A DNA stretch of 64,000 nt, from contig CP028150.1 in assembly GCA_003028315.1 (NCBI GenBank), positions 1,364,001 to 1,428,000 of the forward strand, in the 5' to 3' direction. The DNA is from Neisseria mucosa (GTDB lineage: Bacteria > Pseudomonadota > Gammaproteobacteria > Burkholderiales > Neisseriaceae). Shown here piece after piece: positions 7,845-17,031 of the stretch. The notes under the pieces are model-generated. The model did not search any database, had not been told where the DNA came from, and saw only the letters and a list, made by a program, of their open reading frames with translations. Position numbers and translations under genes: made by a program. The first letter of the stretch is position 1. Every line of letters begins with the position of its first letter.

Positions 7845-8828
7845 TTATTGCAGGCTGTGTTCCAGCGAAATGCCTGCCGCCCAGCCGGTTTTGGGGTCTT
7901 TACTTTCTTTGACTACGCCTGAGTTGAACGAGAGGGTCGTGCGTTTGGAGAATTTGTATTCGGTGTTGAACGCGAGCTGTTTGTAGTTCTTGCCGGTATC
8001 GGAGCGGCCGTAGGCGACGCCGAGTTTGGGGGTGATGTTGCCCATGGTGTAGCCGGCGGTCACTTGGAAATCGCGGGTGTTGGTATTGGTTTTGGTTTCG
8101 TCTTCCCAGTGGAATTTGTCGGCAACATTGCGGGCGTACATCATACCGGCGGCGAGGTAGAGATTGTCTTTGTCGTAGCCGACTTTCATGGAATGAACCT
8201 GTCTGTCTTTGGTGTCGTCAGGTGAGCCGTTGCGAGCGTACTCCAGCGCGTAGTGGGCGTTGAAGCCGTTGGTCGGGTGTTTGTAGTGCAAGCCTACGCC
8301 CGCCATCCAGTCGCTGTTACGTTTCCTGTCTTTGTATTTGTTGGCACCGGGCGCGATTTGGACGCGGTAGTTGAAGCCGTTGTCAAAGGTTTTGGATTCG
8401 TAGTTCAGGGCGATTTCACGGCCGCCGAAACGGGTCATGCGCCCCATGGTTTGGGTGTGGTTGTTGCCGTTGAACGCGTCTTGTTCGCCGGTCAGGTAGT
8501 GCATGGGGGTACTGAGCCAGCCGGCGCGGACGGTACCGAAATCGCCGCGCAGACCGATATAGGAGTCGTCCGTACTCCAGCCGTTGTAGTCAAAGGCGAC
8601 GAATGAATTGACACCGTAGATGAGCTTGAGGTCTTTGTCGAGTTTTTCACTGCCCATAATCCAGATGCGGCTGTTGTTGTCGGATATATCGGTAGCGGAT
8701 TGCCCTTTGCCGTTGCGTTCGTGTTCGATAGAAGTAAATATCCGTCCGCCGATTTTGGCTTCGTTATCGGATGCCAATGCGGGGGCGGCAAGCGGGACGG
8801 CAACCGCAATCATTAATAACTTCTTCAT
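7845..8828 (-). CDS. Gram-negative porin, outer membrane
   Basis: 327 residues with a signal peptide MKKLLMIAVAVPLAAPALAS, then a beta-barrel pattern typical of neisserial/betaproteobacterial trimeric porins: KIGGRIFTSIEHE at the start, SYIGLRGDFGTVRAGWLSTP (the conserved start of the constriction-loop region), and later strands such as FQVTAGYTMGNITPKLGVAYGRS. AAAGGAGAA precedes the ATG. The protein ends SLEHSLQ rather than in the terminal Phe typical of most porins, which is unusual for BAM recognition. It is transcribed divergently from oppA. Similarity is to the general porin family, not clearly to PorA or PorB. Confidence 0.85.
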   Translation of the reverse strand: MKKLLMIAVAVPLAAPALASDNEAKIGGRIFTSIEHERNGKGQSATDISDNNSRIWIMGSEKLDKDLKLIYGVNSFVAFDYNGWSTDDSYIGLRGDFGTVRAGWLSTPMHYLTGEQDAFNGNNHTQTMGRMTRFGGREIALNYESKTFDNGFNYRVQIAPGANKYKDRKRNSDWMAGVGLHYKHPTNGFNAHYALEYARNGSPDDTKDRQVHSMKVGYDKDNLYLAAGMMYARNVADKFHWEDETKTNTNTRDFQVTAGYTMGNITPKLGVAYGRSDTGKNYKQLAFNTEYKFSKRTTLSFNSGVVKESKDPKTGWAAGISLEHSLQ

Positions 8829-9142
8829 TTTCTTCTCCTTTTGCTTGATTTTTCTGAGGCTGCGTTTAAACAGGGTTTTATACTATTTGAGGCGTGCAAA
8901 AAAATCAATATTTTTGTAATCACTTGTAACTTTTATTTCAAAAAATGTTTTTTACGGCGTTTTTTTGTGTTATCTTGCAAACCGTTTCCCAAAACAGGCG
9001 GATTTTTTCAAATATCCATAGAGAATAAATCTTTTTATCCGCCAAAAATCAGAATATTTCCCTACCATGTAGTCATATGTAGTTTTTTATTTTTTGCAAA
9101 ACGCAGGATGGAGGGAGAGATAGCGAGAAGAGGAGAAAAAAC
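8829..9142. other. Divergent intergenic region between porin and oppA
   Basis: 314 AT-rich bases with several poly-A/T tracts and promoter-like sequence for both genes. AGGAG at 9131-9135 serves oppA. I see no long homopolymer suggestive of phase variation and no clear operator. Confidence 0.4.
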
Positions 9143-10768
9143 GTGCTGCCGAACAAACCTTATTCCATATCGGCTTTATCGCTTGCCATAGTGCTTGCAC
9201 TGTCGGCGTGTCATCGCGAAGTCAAGCCCGCGCCCGAATTCAAGCGCAGCGAATACAATAAAATCGTCATCAGCAACGCGGTCGAACCGAGTACGCTCGA
9301 CCCGCAAAAAAGCTCGGATATGGCGGCAGGCGCGATTATCCGTCAGATGATGGACGGCTTGGTCGGTACGGATGCCGAAGGCAAAACCATTCCTGCCTTG
9401 GCGTTGAAATGGGAGCCGTCGGACGAAGGGCGCGTTTGGACGTTCCACCTGCGCGATGCGAAATGGAGCAACGGCGACCCGATTACCGCCGAAGATTTCG
9501 TTTACAGCTTCCGCCGCCTCGCCGATCCCGAAACCGCCGCGCCTTACAGCAGCTATTTGGAAGACGCGAAAATACAGGGTGCGGCGGAAATCCTTCAAGG
9601 CAAGGCGAAGCCGGATACTTTGGGCGTCAAGGCTTTGGACAAGAAAACGCTGCAATTCACGCTCACCGCGCCCGTGCCGTATTTCCCCGATATGCTGATT
9701 CAGCAGTTCACCTACCCCGTCCACCGCGCCACGGTCGAGAAGTTCGGCGAAAAATGGACGCAGCCGGGCAATTATGTTTCCAGCGGCGCATACATCCTCA
9801 AAGAATGGCGTGTCAACAGCCACATCACCATGGATAAAAACCCTGCTTATTACGACAGCAAAAAAGTATCCATCCCGCAGGCGGTGTTCCTCGCCATCGG
9901 CAAAGAATACGACCGCTACCGCGCCGACGAAGTGGACGTTACCTACGGCATCCCTTCCGATCAGATTAAGATTGCCGAGAAAGAATTTCCCGGGCAGGTT
10001 CGGCGGGCAACTTTGCTGTGTTCTTGGTTTTTAGAGCCGAACTTGGAATCCGCCGAATTTAAAAATCCCAAAGTCCGCCGCGCGCTCAACCTGCTGACCG
10101 ACCGCGCCATCATTACCAAAGTTGCCGGACGCGGCGACAAGGAGGCGTTCCAGCTTACCCCGCCGAATATGCAGGGCGGCGGCGAGTCTGCCCCCGCATG
10201 GAAGCCGCTCAAGCGCGAAGCGCGCATTGCCGAAGCGGAAAAACTCTTGCGCGAAGCGGGTTACAGCGAAGAGAAACCGCTCGAGTTCCAAATCATCTAT
10301 ACCACCAGCGATGCCGCCAAGAAACAGATTACCGCGCTGCAATCCGTTTGGAAGGCGACCGTACCGTTTGTGCGCCCCACGCTGATGAACGAAGAATGGA
10401 AAACCTTTTTGGACACCCGTATGCAAGGCAACTTCAGCATGGCGTTTGCGGGCTGGTGTTCCGACTACAACGACCCTGCGGGCATGCTCAATATTTTCAA
10501 ATCCAACAATCCGAACAACGCCTTCCATTACAAGAATCCCGAATTCGACAAACTGATGAACAGCACGCTCGAAGCGGGCATTTCCGCCGAAGAGCGCGCC
10601 CGCCGCTACGTCAGCGCCGAGGCGATGCTGCAACGCGACGACGCCTTTATCCCGCTGTATCACCAAGTCAGCATCAATCTGGTGAAACCCGACATTCAAG
10701 GCTACTCCGACCGCGACCCGCTGAAAAACTACACCATCAAAAATTGGTCGTTTGCACCCAAGAAGTGA
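9143..10768 (+). CDS. oppA: OppA-like oligopeptide-binding lipoprotein
   Basis: A family 5 extracellular solute-binding protein of 541 residues. It begins with GTG at 9143, preceded by AGGAGAAAA; the signal sequence ends in the lipobox LSAC, so the mature protein is lipid-anchored at Cys 23 in the inner membrane. SBP_bac_5 features include VEPSTLDPQKSSDMAAGAII, the MMDGLVGTDAEGKTIPALA block and WTFHLRDAKWSNGDPITAEDFVYS. It presumably delivers peptides to OppB-OppC-OppDF encoded from 13131. Aminopeptidase P lies between them, so peptide capture and cleavage genes are adjacent. A DUS follows at 10790-10801. Confidence 0.93.
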   Translation: MLPNKPYSISALSLAIVLALSACHREVKPAPEFKRSEYNKIVISNAVEPSTLDPQKSSDMAAGAIIRQMMDGLVGTDAEGKTIPALALKWEPSDEGRVWTFHLRDAKWSNGDPITAEDFVYSFRRLADPETAAPYSSYLEDAKIQGAAEILQGKAKPDTLGVKALDKKTLQFTLTAPVPYFPDMLIQQFTYPVHRATVEKFGEKWTQPGNYVSSGAYILKEWRVNSHITMDKNPAYYDSKKVSIPQAVFLAIGKEYDRYRADEVDVTYGIPSDQIKIAEKEFPGQVRRATLLCSWFLEPNLESAEFKNPKVRRALNLLTDRAIITKVAGRGDKEAFQLTPPNMQGGGESAPAWKPLKREARIAEAEKLLREAGYSEEKPLEFQIIYTTSDAAKKQITALQSVWKATVPFVRPTLMNEEWKTFLDTRMQGNFSMAFAGWCSDYNDPAGMLNIFKSNNPNNAFHYKNPEFDKLMNSTLEAGISAEERARRYVSAEAMLQRDDAFIPLYHQVSINLVKPDIQGYSDRDPLKNYTIKNWSFAPKK

Positions 10769-10863
10769 TTTGATAACATAGACACGTTTTTCAGACGACC
10801 TCCCTGTACACTAAATTGAAGAGGTCGTTTGAAACCGCGAAACCCTATTGGAGAATCCCGTTC

Positions 10864-12660
10864 ATGAATACCGTATCGAATTACCTGTCCGCATTGCGCG
10901 AAGCCATGAAGGCGCAAGGTTTGGACGCACTCGTCATCCCCTCCGCCGACCCCCATCTTTCCGAATACCTGCCCGCACACTGGCAGGCGCGCCGCGAGTT
11001 GTCGGGCTTTACCGGCTCGGTCGGCACATTTGTCGTTACCGCCGATGAAGCTGGCGTGTGGGTGGACAGCCGCTATTGGGAACAAGCCACTAAACAGCTT
11101 GCGGGCAGCGGCATCGAGTTGCAAAAAAGCGGGCAAGTTCCGCCGTACAACGAATGGCTCGCGGCAAACCTGCCCGAGAACGCCGCCGTCGGCATCCCTT
11201 CCGATATGGTGTCGCTCACCGGCAAACGTACTTTGGCGCAATCCCTAGCCGCCAAAAACATCCGCATCGAACACCCCGACGACCTGCTTGACCGCGTATG
11301 GAGCAGCCGCCCAGCCATCCCCGCCGAAACCGTGTTCATCCACGACCCCGCCTACGTCTCCGAAACCGCTGCCGAAAAACTCGCCCGCGTGCGTGCCGTC
11401 ATGGCGGAAAAAGGCGCGGATTACCACTTGGTTTCCTCGCTTGACGACATCGCTTGGCTGACCAACCTGCGCGGCAGCGACGTGCCTTTCAACCCCGTTT
11501 TCGTGTCCTTCCTGCTTATCGGCAAAGACAACGCCGTCCTGTTTACCGACCAAGGTCGTCTGAACGCCGAAGCCGCCGCCGCGCTGCAAACCGCCGGCAT
11601 CACGGTCGAACCTTACGCCCAAGTTGCCGACAAACTCGCGCAAATCGGCGGCACGCTGCTTATCGAGCCGAACAAAACCGCCGTCAGTACGCTCGTGCGC
11701 CTGCCCGAAAGCGTGCGCCTGATCGAAGGCATCAACCCGTCCACCTTCTTCAAATCCGTCAAATCCGAAGCCGACATCGCCCACATCCGCGAAGCGATGG
11801 AACAAGACGGCGCGGCGTTGTGCGGCTTCTTCGCCGAGTTTGAAGACATCATCGACAACGGCGGCAGCCTGACCGAAATCGACGTGGACACCATGCTCCA
11901 CCGCTACCGCAGCGCACGTCCGGGCTTCATCTCATTGAGTTTCGACACCATCGCAGGCTTCAACGCCAACGCCGCCCTGCCGCATTACAGCGCAACGCCC
12001 GAAAGCCACAGCACCATCAGCGGCAACGGCCTCCTGCTCATCGACTCCGGCGCGCAATACAAAGGCGGCACGACCGACATCACCCGCGTCGTCCCCGTCG
12101 GCACACCGAGTGCCGAACAAAAACGCGACAACACCCTCGTCCTCAAAGCCCATATCGCGCTTGCCGAAGCCGTGTTCCCCGAAAACATCCTCTCGCCGAT
12201 GATAGACGCCATCTGCCGCAAACCCCTGTGGCAGGCGCAATGCGACTACGGCCACGGTACAGGCCACGGCGTAGGCTATTTCCTCAACGTCCACGAAGGC
12301 CCGCAAGTCATCGCCTGCGCCGCCGTTCCCGGTCCGCAGCACGCCATGAAAAAAGGCATGGTTACCTCCATCGAACCCGGACTCTACCGTCCCGGCAAAT
12401 GGGGCATCCGCATTGAGAACCTCGCTGCCAACCAAGCCGTCGCCAACCCGCAGGAAACCGAGTTCGGCAGCTTCCTCTACTTCGAAACCCTGACCCTCTG
12501 CCCCATCGACACCCGTCTGATGGACACCGCCCTCATGACCGACGGCGAAATCGACTGGGTCAACCGCTACCACGCCGAAGTCCGCCGCCGCCTCGAGCCG
12601 CTGACCGAAGGCGCGGCAAAAGCATGGCTGATCAAACGCACCGAACCGCTGGCGCGCTGA
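10864..12660 (+). CDS. pepP: Xaa-Pro aminopeptidase (aminopeptidase P, M24B)
   Basis: Releases N-terminal residues next to proline. It has 598 residues, the long three-domain form: two creatinase-like N-terminal domains (about 1-300) and a pita-bread catalytic domain. Dinuclear metal ligands are visible in order: Asp in LLIDSGAQY (about 392), Asp in TTDITRV (about 405), His in GHGTGHGVGYFLNVHEGP, Glu in SIEPGLY and Glu in IRIENL. The upstream GTG at 10816 is rejected because ATG 10864 begins the conserved MNTVSNYLSALREAMKAQG and the extension overlaps a degenerate DUS. Probably cytoplasmic, working on peptides imported by the flanking Opp system. Confidence 0.93.
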   Translation: MNTVSNYLSALREAMKAQGLDALVIPSADPHLSEYLPAHWQARRELSGFTGSVGTFVVTADEAGVWVDSRYWEQATKQLAGSGIELQKSGQVPPYNEWLAANLPENAAVGIPSDMVSLTGKRTLAQSLAAKNIRIEHPDDLLDRVWSSRPAIPAETVFIHDPAYVSETAAEKLARVRAVMAEKGADYHLVSSLDDIAWLTNLRGSDVPFNPVFVSFLLIGKDNAVLFTDQGRLNAEAAAALQTAGITVEPYAQVADKLAQIGGTLLIEPNKTAVSTLVRLPESVRLIEGINPSTFFKSVKSEADIAHIREAMEQDGAALCGFFAEFEDIIDNGGSLTEIDVDTMLHRYRSARPGFISLSFDTIAGFNANAALPHYSATPESHSTISGNGLLLIDSGAQYKGGTTDITRVVPVGTPSAEQKRDNTLVLKAHIALAEAVFPENILSPMIDAICRKPLWQAQCDYGHGTGHGVGYFLNVHEGPQVIACAAVPGPQHAMKKGMVTSIEPGLYRPGKWGIRIENLAANQAVANPQETEFGSFLYFETLTLCPIDTRLMDTALMTDGEIDWVNRYHAEVRRRLEPLTEGAAKAWLIKRTEPLAR

Positions 12661-12742
12661 CGGCAAAGGTCGTCTGAAACGACCATGGCGCGGGTTCTAA
12701 TCACGAACCCGCACCAACCCAAAAGGTCGTCTGAAAAACAAC

Positions 12743-12766
12743 CGTAGCGTGGGCTCCGCCCACGAA
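12743..12766. repeat. GTGGGC hairpin repeat, copy 1
   Basis: 24 bases, CGTAGCGTGGGCTCCGCCCA followed by CGAA, forming CGTGGGC/GCCCACG. Near-identical copies occur at 12914, 16684 and 17008. All sit directly after a DUS or a DUS-like sequence. Confidence 0.7.
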
Positions 12767-12913
12767 AAACACCAGCAAAAAGGTCGTCTGAAACCCCAAA
12801 TCCGGTTTCAGACGACCTCCGAAACAAACCCATAACGCAGGCTGCCACCCGCGACTGCCGCAATAAAAAACCGTCCGAAACCCCATCCAAAGTGTTCAGA
12901 CAACCATAAAAGC

Positions 12914-12937
12914 CGTAGCGTGGGCTTTGCCCACGAA
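12914..12937. repeat. GTGGGC hairpin repeat, copy 2
   Basis: CGTAGCGTGGGCTTTGCCCA followed by CGAA; it differs from copy 1 only in the loop. Confidence 0.7.
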
Positions 12938-13130
12938 AAGCATCAGCCCAAAGGTCGTCTGAAACCCAAAATCCCGTTTCAGACGACCATAAAAGCAAAA
13001 GCCCGCACACCCAAAAACCAAGGGCCTGACTACAAAGAAGAGAAAACCACCCCAAGCGTCCGAACCCCGTTCAGACGACCTTCCCGTATTCAGGCATATT
13101 CCGACCCACCAAGCCCCGAGCAGGTACGAT

Positions 13131-14051
13131 ATGCTGAAATTCATCATCCGCCGCATACTTTCCGCCATCCCCACCATGCTGGTCCTGATTACCGTCTCAT
13201 TCTTCATGATGCGGCTCGCACCCGGCAGCCCCTTCACCGGCGACAAAAACGTACCGCCCGCCGTACTGGCCAACATCGAAGCCAAATACCACCTGAACGA
13301 CCCGATGTACCTGCAATACTTCAACTATCTCAAACAACTCGCCCACGGCGACCTCGGCCCCTCGTTCAAATACAAAGACTACAACGTCAACGAGCTGCTC
13401 GCCCAAGCTCTGCCCGTTTCCGTCGAACTGGGCGTGTACGCCTTCATCGTCTCCACCGTCTTGGGCGTACTCATGGGCACCATCGCCGCACTCAGGCGCA
13501 ACACATGGGCGGACTACACCATCATGACCGCCGCCATGACCGGCATCGTCGTCCCCAGCTTCGTCAAAGCCCCCATCATGATTTTCATCTTCGCCATCAC
13601 CCTCAAATGGCTGCCCGCCGGCGGCTGGAATGACGGCTCGTTGACCAGCCTCATCCTGCCCGTCGCCGCCCTCTCCATCGGCTATGTCGCAGGCCTCGCC
13701 CGCATCACGCGCGGCGCGATGATAGAAGTGTTGAACAGCCCCTACATCCGCACCGCCCGCGCCAAAGGATTATCAATGAACAGCATCGTCCTGCGCCACG
13801 CACTGCGTCCCGCCATGCTGCCCATCCTCTCCTATCTCGTTCCTGCCTTCGTCGGCATCATCACCGGCGCCATCGTCATCGAAAGCGTCTTCGGACTGCC
13901 CGGCATCGGACAACTCTTCGTCAACGGCGCGCTCAACCGCGACTACGGCATGATCTTGGGGCTGACCATCCTCGTCGGCGTACTGACCATCGTCTTCAAC
14001 GCCATACTCGACATCCTCTACGCCCTGATCGACCCCAAAATCCGCTATTAA
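13131..14051 (+). CDS. oppB: OppB, oligopeptide ABC transporter permease
   Basis: 306 residues; starts MLKFIIRRILSAIPTMLVLI, the standard OppB/DppB beginning. About six transmembrane segments; the ATPase-coupling EAA-like motif is in EVLNSPYIRTARAKGLSMNS (about residue 200). The periplasmic region includes GDLGPSFKYKDYNVNELL, typical of the family. It forms the inner-membrane channel with OppC. A DUS hairpin separates it from oppC by 73 bases. Confidence 0.94.
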   Translation: MLKFIIRRILSAIPTMLVLITVSFFMMRLAPGSPFTGDKNVPPAVLANIEAKYHLNDPMYLQYFNYLKQLAHGDLGPSFKYKDYNVNELLAQALPVSVELGVYAFIVSTVLGVLMGTIAALRRNTWADYTIMTAAMTGIVVPSFVKAPIMIFIFAITLKWLPAGGWNDGSLTSLILPVAALSIGYVAGLARITRGAMIEVLNSPYIRTARAKGLSMNSIVLRHALRPAMLPILSYLVPAFVGIITGAIVIESVFGLPGIGQLFVNGALNRDYGMILGLTILVGVLTIVFNAILDILYALIDPKIRY

Positions 14052-14060
14052 AAGCAAAAA

Positions 14061-14100
14061 AAGGTCGTCTGAAAACCGGTTTTGCCGTTTTCAGACGACC
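14061..14100 (+). terminator. DUS inverted repeat between oppB and oppC
   Basis: AAGGTCGTCTGAAAAC pairs with GTTTTCAGACGACC, followed by C rather than a T-run. It lies inside what should be one operon, so it may attenuate downstream expression or protect the oppB message. Confidence 0.55.
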
Positions 14101-14124
14101 CCGAACAAAACAACGGAGAACACC

Positions 14125-15033
14125 ATGCTATTCAACAAGAAAAATTCCCGCGCTATAGCAGACGCAGCCGAACAGGCACAAGTACACGGACGCAGCCTGT
14201 GGCAGGACGCATGGCGGCGTTTCAGCAACAACAAAGCCGCCCTGTGCAGCATCTTCATCCTTGCCGCCATCACCCTCTTCGTTGTCGCCGCCCCCTGGGT
14301 CAGCACCTACACCTACGACTACACCGACTGGGACAACATGCAAATCCCGCCTTCCTTCGCCACCCGCCACTACTTCGGCACCGACCTGCTCGGACGCGAC
14401 CTCCTCACCCGAGCCGCCGCCGGCGGACGCATTTCTCTGCTCATCGGCATTGCAGGCGCGCTCGTCGCCGTCGTCATCGGCACGCTCTACGGCGCGCTCG
14501 CAGGCTTTTTCGGCGGCAAACTCGACTCCGTCATGATGCGCCTGCTCGAAATCCTCAACGCCTTCCCCTTCATGTTCTTCGTCATCCTCCTCACCACCTT
14601 CTTCGGGCGCAACCTCTTCCTCATCTTCGTCGCCATCGGACTCGTCTCATGGCTTGACGTCGCCCGCATCGTCCGCGGCCAAACCCTCAGCCTCAGACAC
14701 AAAGAATTCGTCGAAGCCGCCCGCATCACAGGCGTATCCCGCCGCCGCATCGTTACCCGCCACATCATCCCCAACGTACTCGGCGTCGTCATGGTTTACG
14801 CCTCCCTGCTCGTCCCCGGCATGATCATGTTCGAATCCTTCCTCAGCTTCCTCGGATTGGGCGTACAAGAACCCATGACCAGTTGGGGCTCCATGCTCCA
14901 AGACGGCGCAGCCTCCATGGAAGCCGCCCCGTGGCAGCTCCTCGTCCCCTGCTTCTTCCTCGTCGCCACTCTCTTCTGCTTCAACTTCATCGGCGACGGC
15001 CTGCGCGACGCACTCGACCCCAAAGACCGCTGA
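14125..15033 (+). CDS. oppC: OppC, oligopeptide ABC transporter permease
   Basis: 302 residues. A hydrophilic N-terminus (SLWQDAWRRFSNNKAALCS) precedes the first membrane segment, as usual for OppC. HYFGTDLLGRDLLTRAAAGGRISL is the conserved OppC entry motif, and the EAA loop is in HKEFVEAARITGVSRRRIV (about residue 193). About six membrane helices in total. Pairs with OppB; the fused ATPase gene starts 22 bases downstream. Confidence 0.94.
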   Translation: MLFNKKNSRAIADAAEQAQVHGRSLWQDAWRRFSNNKAALCSIFILAAITLFVVAAPWVSTYTYDYTDWDNMQIPPSFATRHYFGTDLLGRDLLTRAAAGGRISLLIGIAGALVAVVIGTLYGALAGFFGGKLDSVMMRLLEILNAFPFMFFVILLTTFFGRNLFLIFVAIGLVSWLDVARIVRGQTLSLRHKEFVEAARITGVSRRRIVTRHIIPNVLGVVMVYASLLVPGMIMFESFLSFLGLGVQEPMTSWGSMLQDGAASMEAAPWQLLVPCFFLVATLFCFNFIGDGLRDALDPKDR

Positions 15034-15055
15034 CACACACCACGAGGACACACCC

Positions 15056-16660
15056 ATGAACACCCCGTTACTCACCGTCGAAAACCTCGACATCCGCTTC
15101 CAACTCCACGAAAAAACCGTCCACGCCGTGCGCAACATCAGCTTCAAAGTCGCCAAAGGCGAAACCCTCGCCCTCGTCGGCGAATCCGGTTCCGGCAAAT
15201 CCGTTACCGCCATGTCCCTCATGCGCCTCCTGCCCGAAAACACCACCCGCTACGGAAAAGACTCGCGTATCACCTTCGACGGCACATCCATCCTCGACAC
15301 AGACGAAAAAAACCTCCGCAGCCTGCGCGGCGGACGCATCAGCTTCATCTTCCAAGAGCCCATGACCTCGCTGAACCCCTTCATGAAAATCGGCACCCAG
15401 CTCATGGAAGCCCTGCGCGTCCACAACAAAACCATCACCCGCAAAGCCGCCCGCGAACGCATCCTCGACCTCCTCAACCGCGTCGGCATCCGCGAAGCAG
15501 AACGTCGTCTGAAACAATACCCCCACGAATTCTCAGGCGGCCAGCTCCAGCGCATCATGATCGCCATGGCGCTGCTCAACGAGCCCGCCCTGCTCATCGC
15601 CGACGAACCCACCACCGCCCTCGACGTCACCATCCAGGCAGAAATCCTCGACCTCCTCCACGACCTCCAAAAACAAATGGGCATGGCGATAATCTTCATC
15701 ACCCACGACCTCGGACTCGCCGAACACTACTCCGAAACCGTCTGCGTCATGAAAGACGGCGAAATCGTCGAGCGTGGCAAAATCAAACAAGTTTTCGCCA
15801 ACCCCACCCACCCCTACACCGCCCAACTCATCCACTCCGTCCCCAAAGGCATGAAAGACCCCGTAGAAGGCAACCCGCCCGAACTCATCCGCGCCGACGG
15901 CATCAATGTCCACTTCACCCTCAAACACAACTTCTTCGGCAAACCCCTCAAAACCTTCCACGCCGTCAAAAACATCAGCCTCGCCATCCGCCAAGGCGAG
16001 ACCCTCGGCATCGTCGGCGAATCCGGTTCCGGCAAATCCACACTCGGCAAAGCCATCATGCAAATGCTCCCCTACCAAGGCAGCATACACTTCGACGGCA
16101 GCGACCTCGCCGCCCTCAGCCCCGAGCGAGCGCGCCAGCTCAAAGCCGAACGCCAAATCGTCTTCCAAGACCCCTACGGCTCACTCTCCCCCCGCCTCAC
16201 CGTCGGCGAAATCATAGGCGAAGGCCTCACCGTCCACCGCCCCGAAATGACCAAAGCCCAACGCACCGAACTCGTCCTCAAAGTCCTGGACGAAGTCTCC
16301 CTGCCCGCCGACGCACTCAACCGCTATCCGCACGAATTCTCAGGCGGACAACGCCAACGCATCGCCATCGCCCGCGCCCTCATCCTGCGGCCCAAGTTCA
16401 TCCTCCTCGACGAACCCACCTCCGCCCTCGACCGCTCCGTCCAAATCAAAGTCGTCGAACTGCTGCGCGGACTCCAAACCAAATACGGACTGACCTACAT
16501 CTTCATCAGCCACGACCTCTCCGTCGTCCGCGCTGTCAGCGACAACGTCGCCGTCATGCAGCACGGAGAACTCGTCGAATACGGCAGCGCAGACCAAATC
16601 TTCCACCACCCGCAGAAAGACTACACCAAACGCCTCATCAACGCCGCCTTCGACCTCTGA
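15056..16660 (+). CDS. Fused OppD-OppF ATPase of the oligopeptide transporter
   Basis: 534 residues containing two complete ABC ATPase domains, equivalent to OppD and OppF in one chain. Domain 1 (about 1-260): Walker A GESGSGKSV, signature FSGGQLQRIMIA, Walker B LLIADEPTTALD. Domain 2 (about 280-534): Walker A GESGSGKST, signature FSGGQRQRIAIA, Walker B ILLDEPTSALD. After domain 1 comes the oligopeptide-specific tail (HPYTAQLIHSVPKG). The same fused layout is found in other transporters of this class. Energises OppBC; cytoplasmic face of the membrane. GAGGA at 15042-15046 precedes the ATG. Confidence 0.93.
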   Translation: MNTPLLTVENLDIRFQLHEKTVHAVRNISFKVAKGETLALVGESGSGKSVTAMSLMRLLPENTTRYGKDSRITFDGTSILDTDEKNLRSLRGGRISFIFQEPMTSLNPFMKIGTQLMEALRVHNKTITRKAARERILDLLNRVGIREAERRLKQYPHEFSGGQLQRIMIAMALLNEPALLIADEPTTALDVTIQAEILDLLHDLQKQMGMAIIFITHDLGLAEHYSETVCVMKDGEIVERGKIKQVFANPTHPYTAQLIHSVPKGMKDPVEGNPPELIRADGINVHFTLKHNFFGKPLKTFHAVKNISLAIRQGETLGIVGESGSGKSTLGKAIMQMLPYQGSIHFDGSDLAALSPERARQLKAERQIVFQDPYGSLSPRLTVGEIIGEGLTVHRPEMTKAQRTELVLKVLDEVSLPADALNRYPHEFSGGQRQRIAIARALILRPKFILLDEPTSALDRSVQIKVVELLRGLQTKYGLTYIFISHDLSVVRAVSDNVAVMQHGELVEYGSADQIFHHPQKDYTKRLINAAFDL

Positions 16661-16683
16661 CCCAAGGTCGTCTGAAAACTAGA

Positions 16684-16707
16684 TGTGGCGTGGGCTTCGC
16701 CCACGAA
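16684..16707. repeat. GTGGGC hairpin repeat, copy 3
   Basis: TGTGGCGTGGGCTTCGCCCA followed by CGAA; same core as the copies at 12743, 12914 and 17008. Confidence 0.65.
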
Positions 16708-16831
16708 TCCTGCCAACCTCAGAAGGTCGTCTGAAACCCAACTTTCAGATGACCTTCTTTCTAATCTCATCTACTTCATCGCAAATTTCAACGCAAACTT
16801 TACCAATCCAACCCATAATTACCTCCAGCAG

Positions 16832-16938
16832 CCGTCATTCCCGCGCAGGCGGGAATCCACTTTTGAATTTCGGCAACTGTTTTTGAATATCTGTTTCTTA
16901 GGGTTTCCGATGGATTCCCGCCTGCGCGGGAATGACGG
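16832..16938. repeat. NIME: two dRS3 repeats flanking an RS unit
   Basis: Two exact dRS3 palindromes of the form ATTCCC-N8-GGGAAT (16837-16856 and 16914-16933) flank about 57 bases containing CGGCAACTGTTTTTGAATAT. Outer bases CCGTC and GACGG extend the inverted repeat. This is the Neisseria intergenic mosaic element layout. dRS3 is also the known insertion target of some neisserial filamentous phages; none is present here. Confidence 0.85.
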
Positions 16939-17007
16939 CAGAAAAATATCCCGTCGGATACGGTTATCCCAACCTACACCGACAACCAAAAATCGTCTGA
17001 AACCCAC

Positions 17008-17031
17008 CGTAGCGTGGGCTTCGCCCACGAA
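17008..17031. repeat. GTGGGC hairpin repeat, copy 4
   Basis: CGTAGCGTGGGCTTCGCCCA followed by CGAA, just after a degenerate DUS and 9 bases before the Correia element. Confidence 0.65.

Larger units (their letters stand above)
12661..13130. repeat. DUS- and hairpin-rich intergenic region (470 bp)
   Basis: No gene is supported here. The region holds about eight DUS copies, including inverted pairs at 12779-12820 and 12952-12988, and hairpin repeats: CGTAGCGTGGGCTCCGCCCA at 12743, CGTAGCGTGGGCTTTGCCCA at 12914, and a related GCGGGTTC/GAACCCGC hairpin at 12688-12713. It separates pepP from oppB. Confidence 0.7.

Noticed and set aside
12661..13130. Possible CRISPR array because of regularly recurring short repeats
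   Set aside because: The repeats are DUS copies and GTGGGC hairpins at irregular spacing, with no unique spacers of constant length and no cas genes.
16837..16933. dRS3 repeats as sites of an integrated filamentous phage
   Set aside because: Only repeat DNA lies between them; no phage genes are present.
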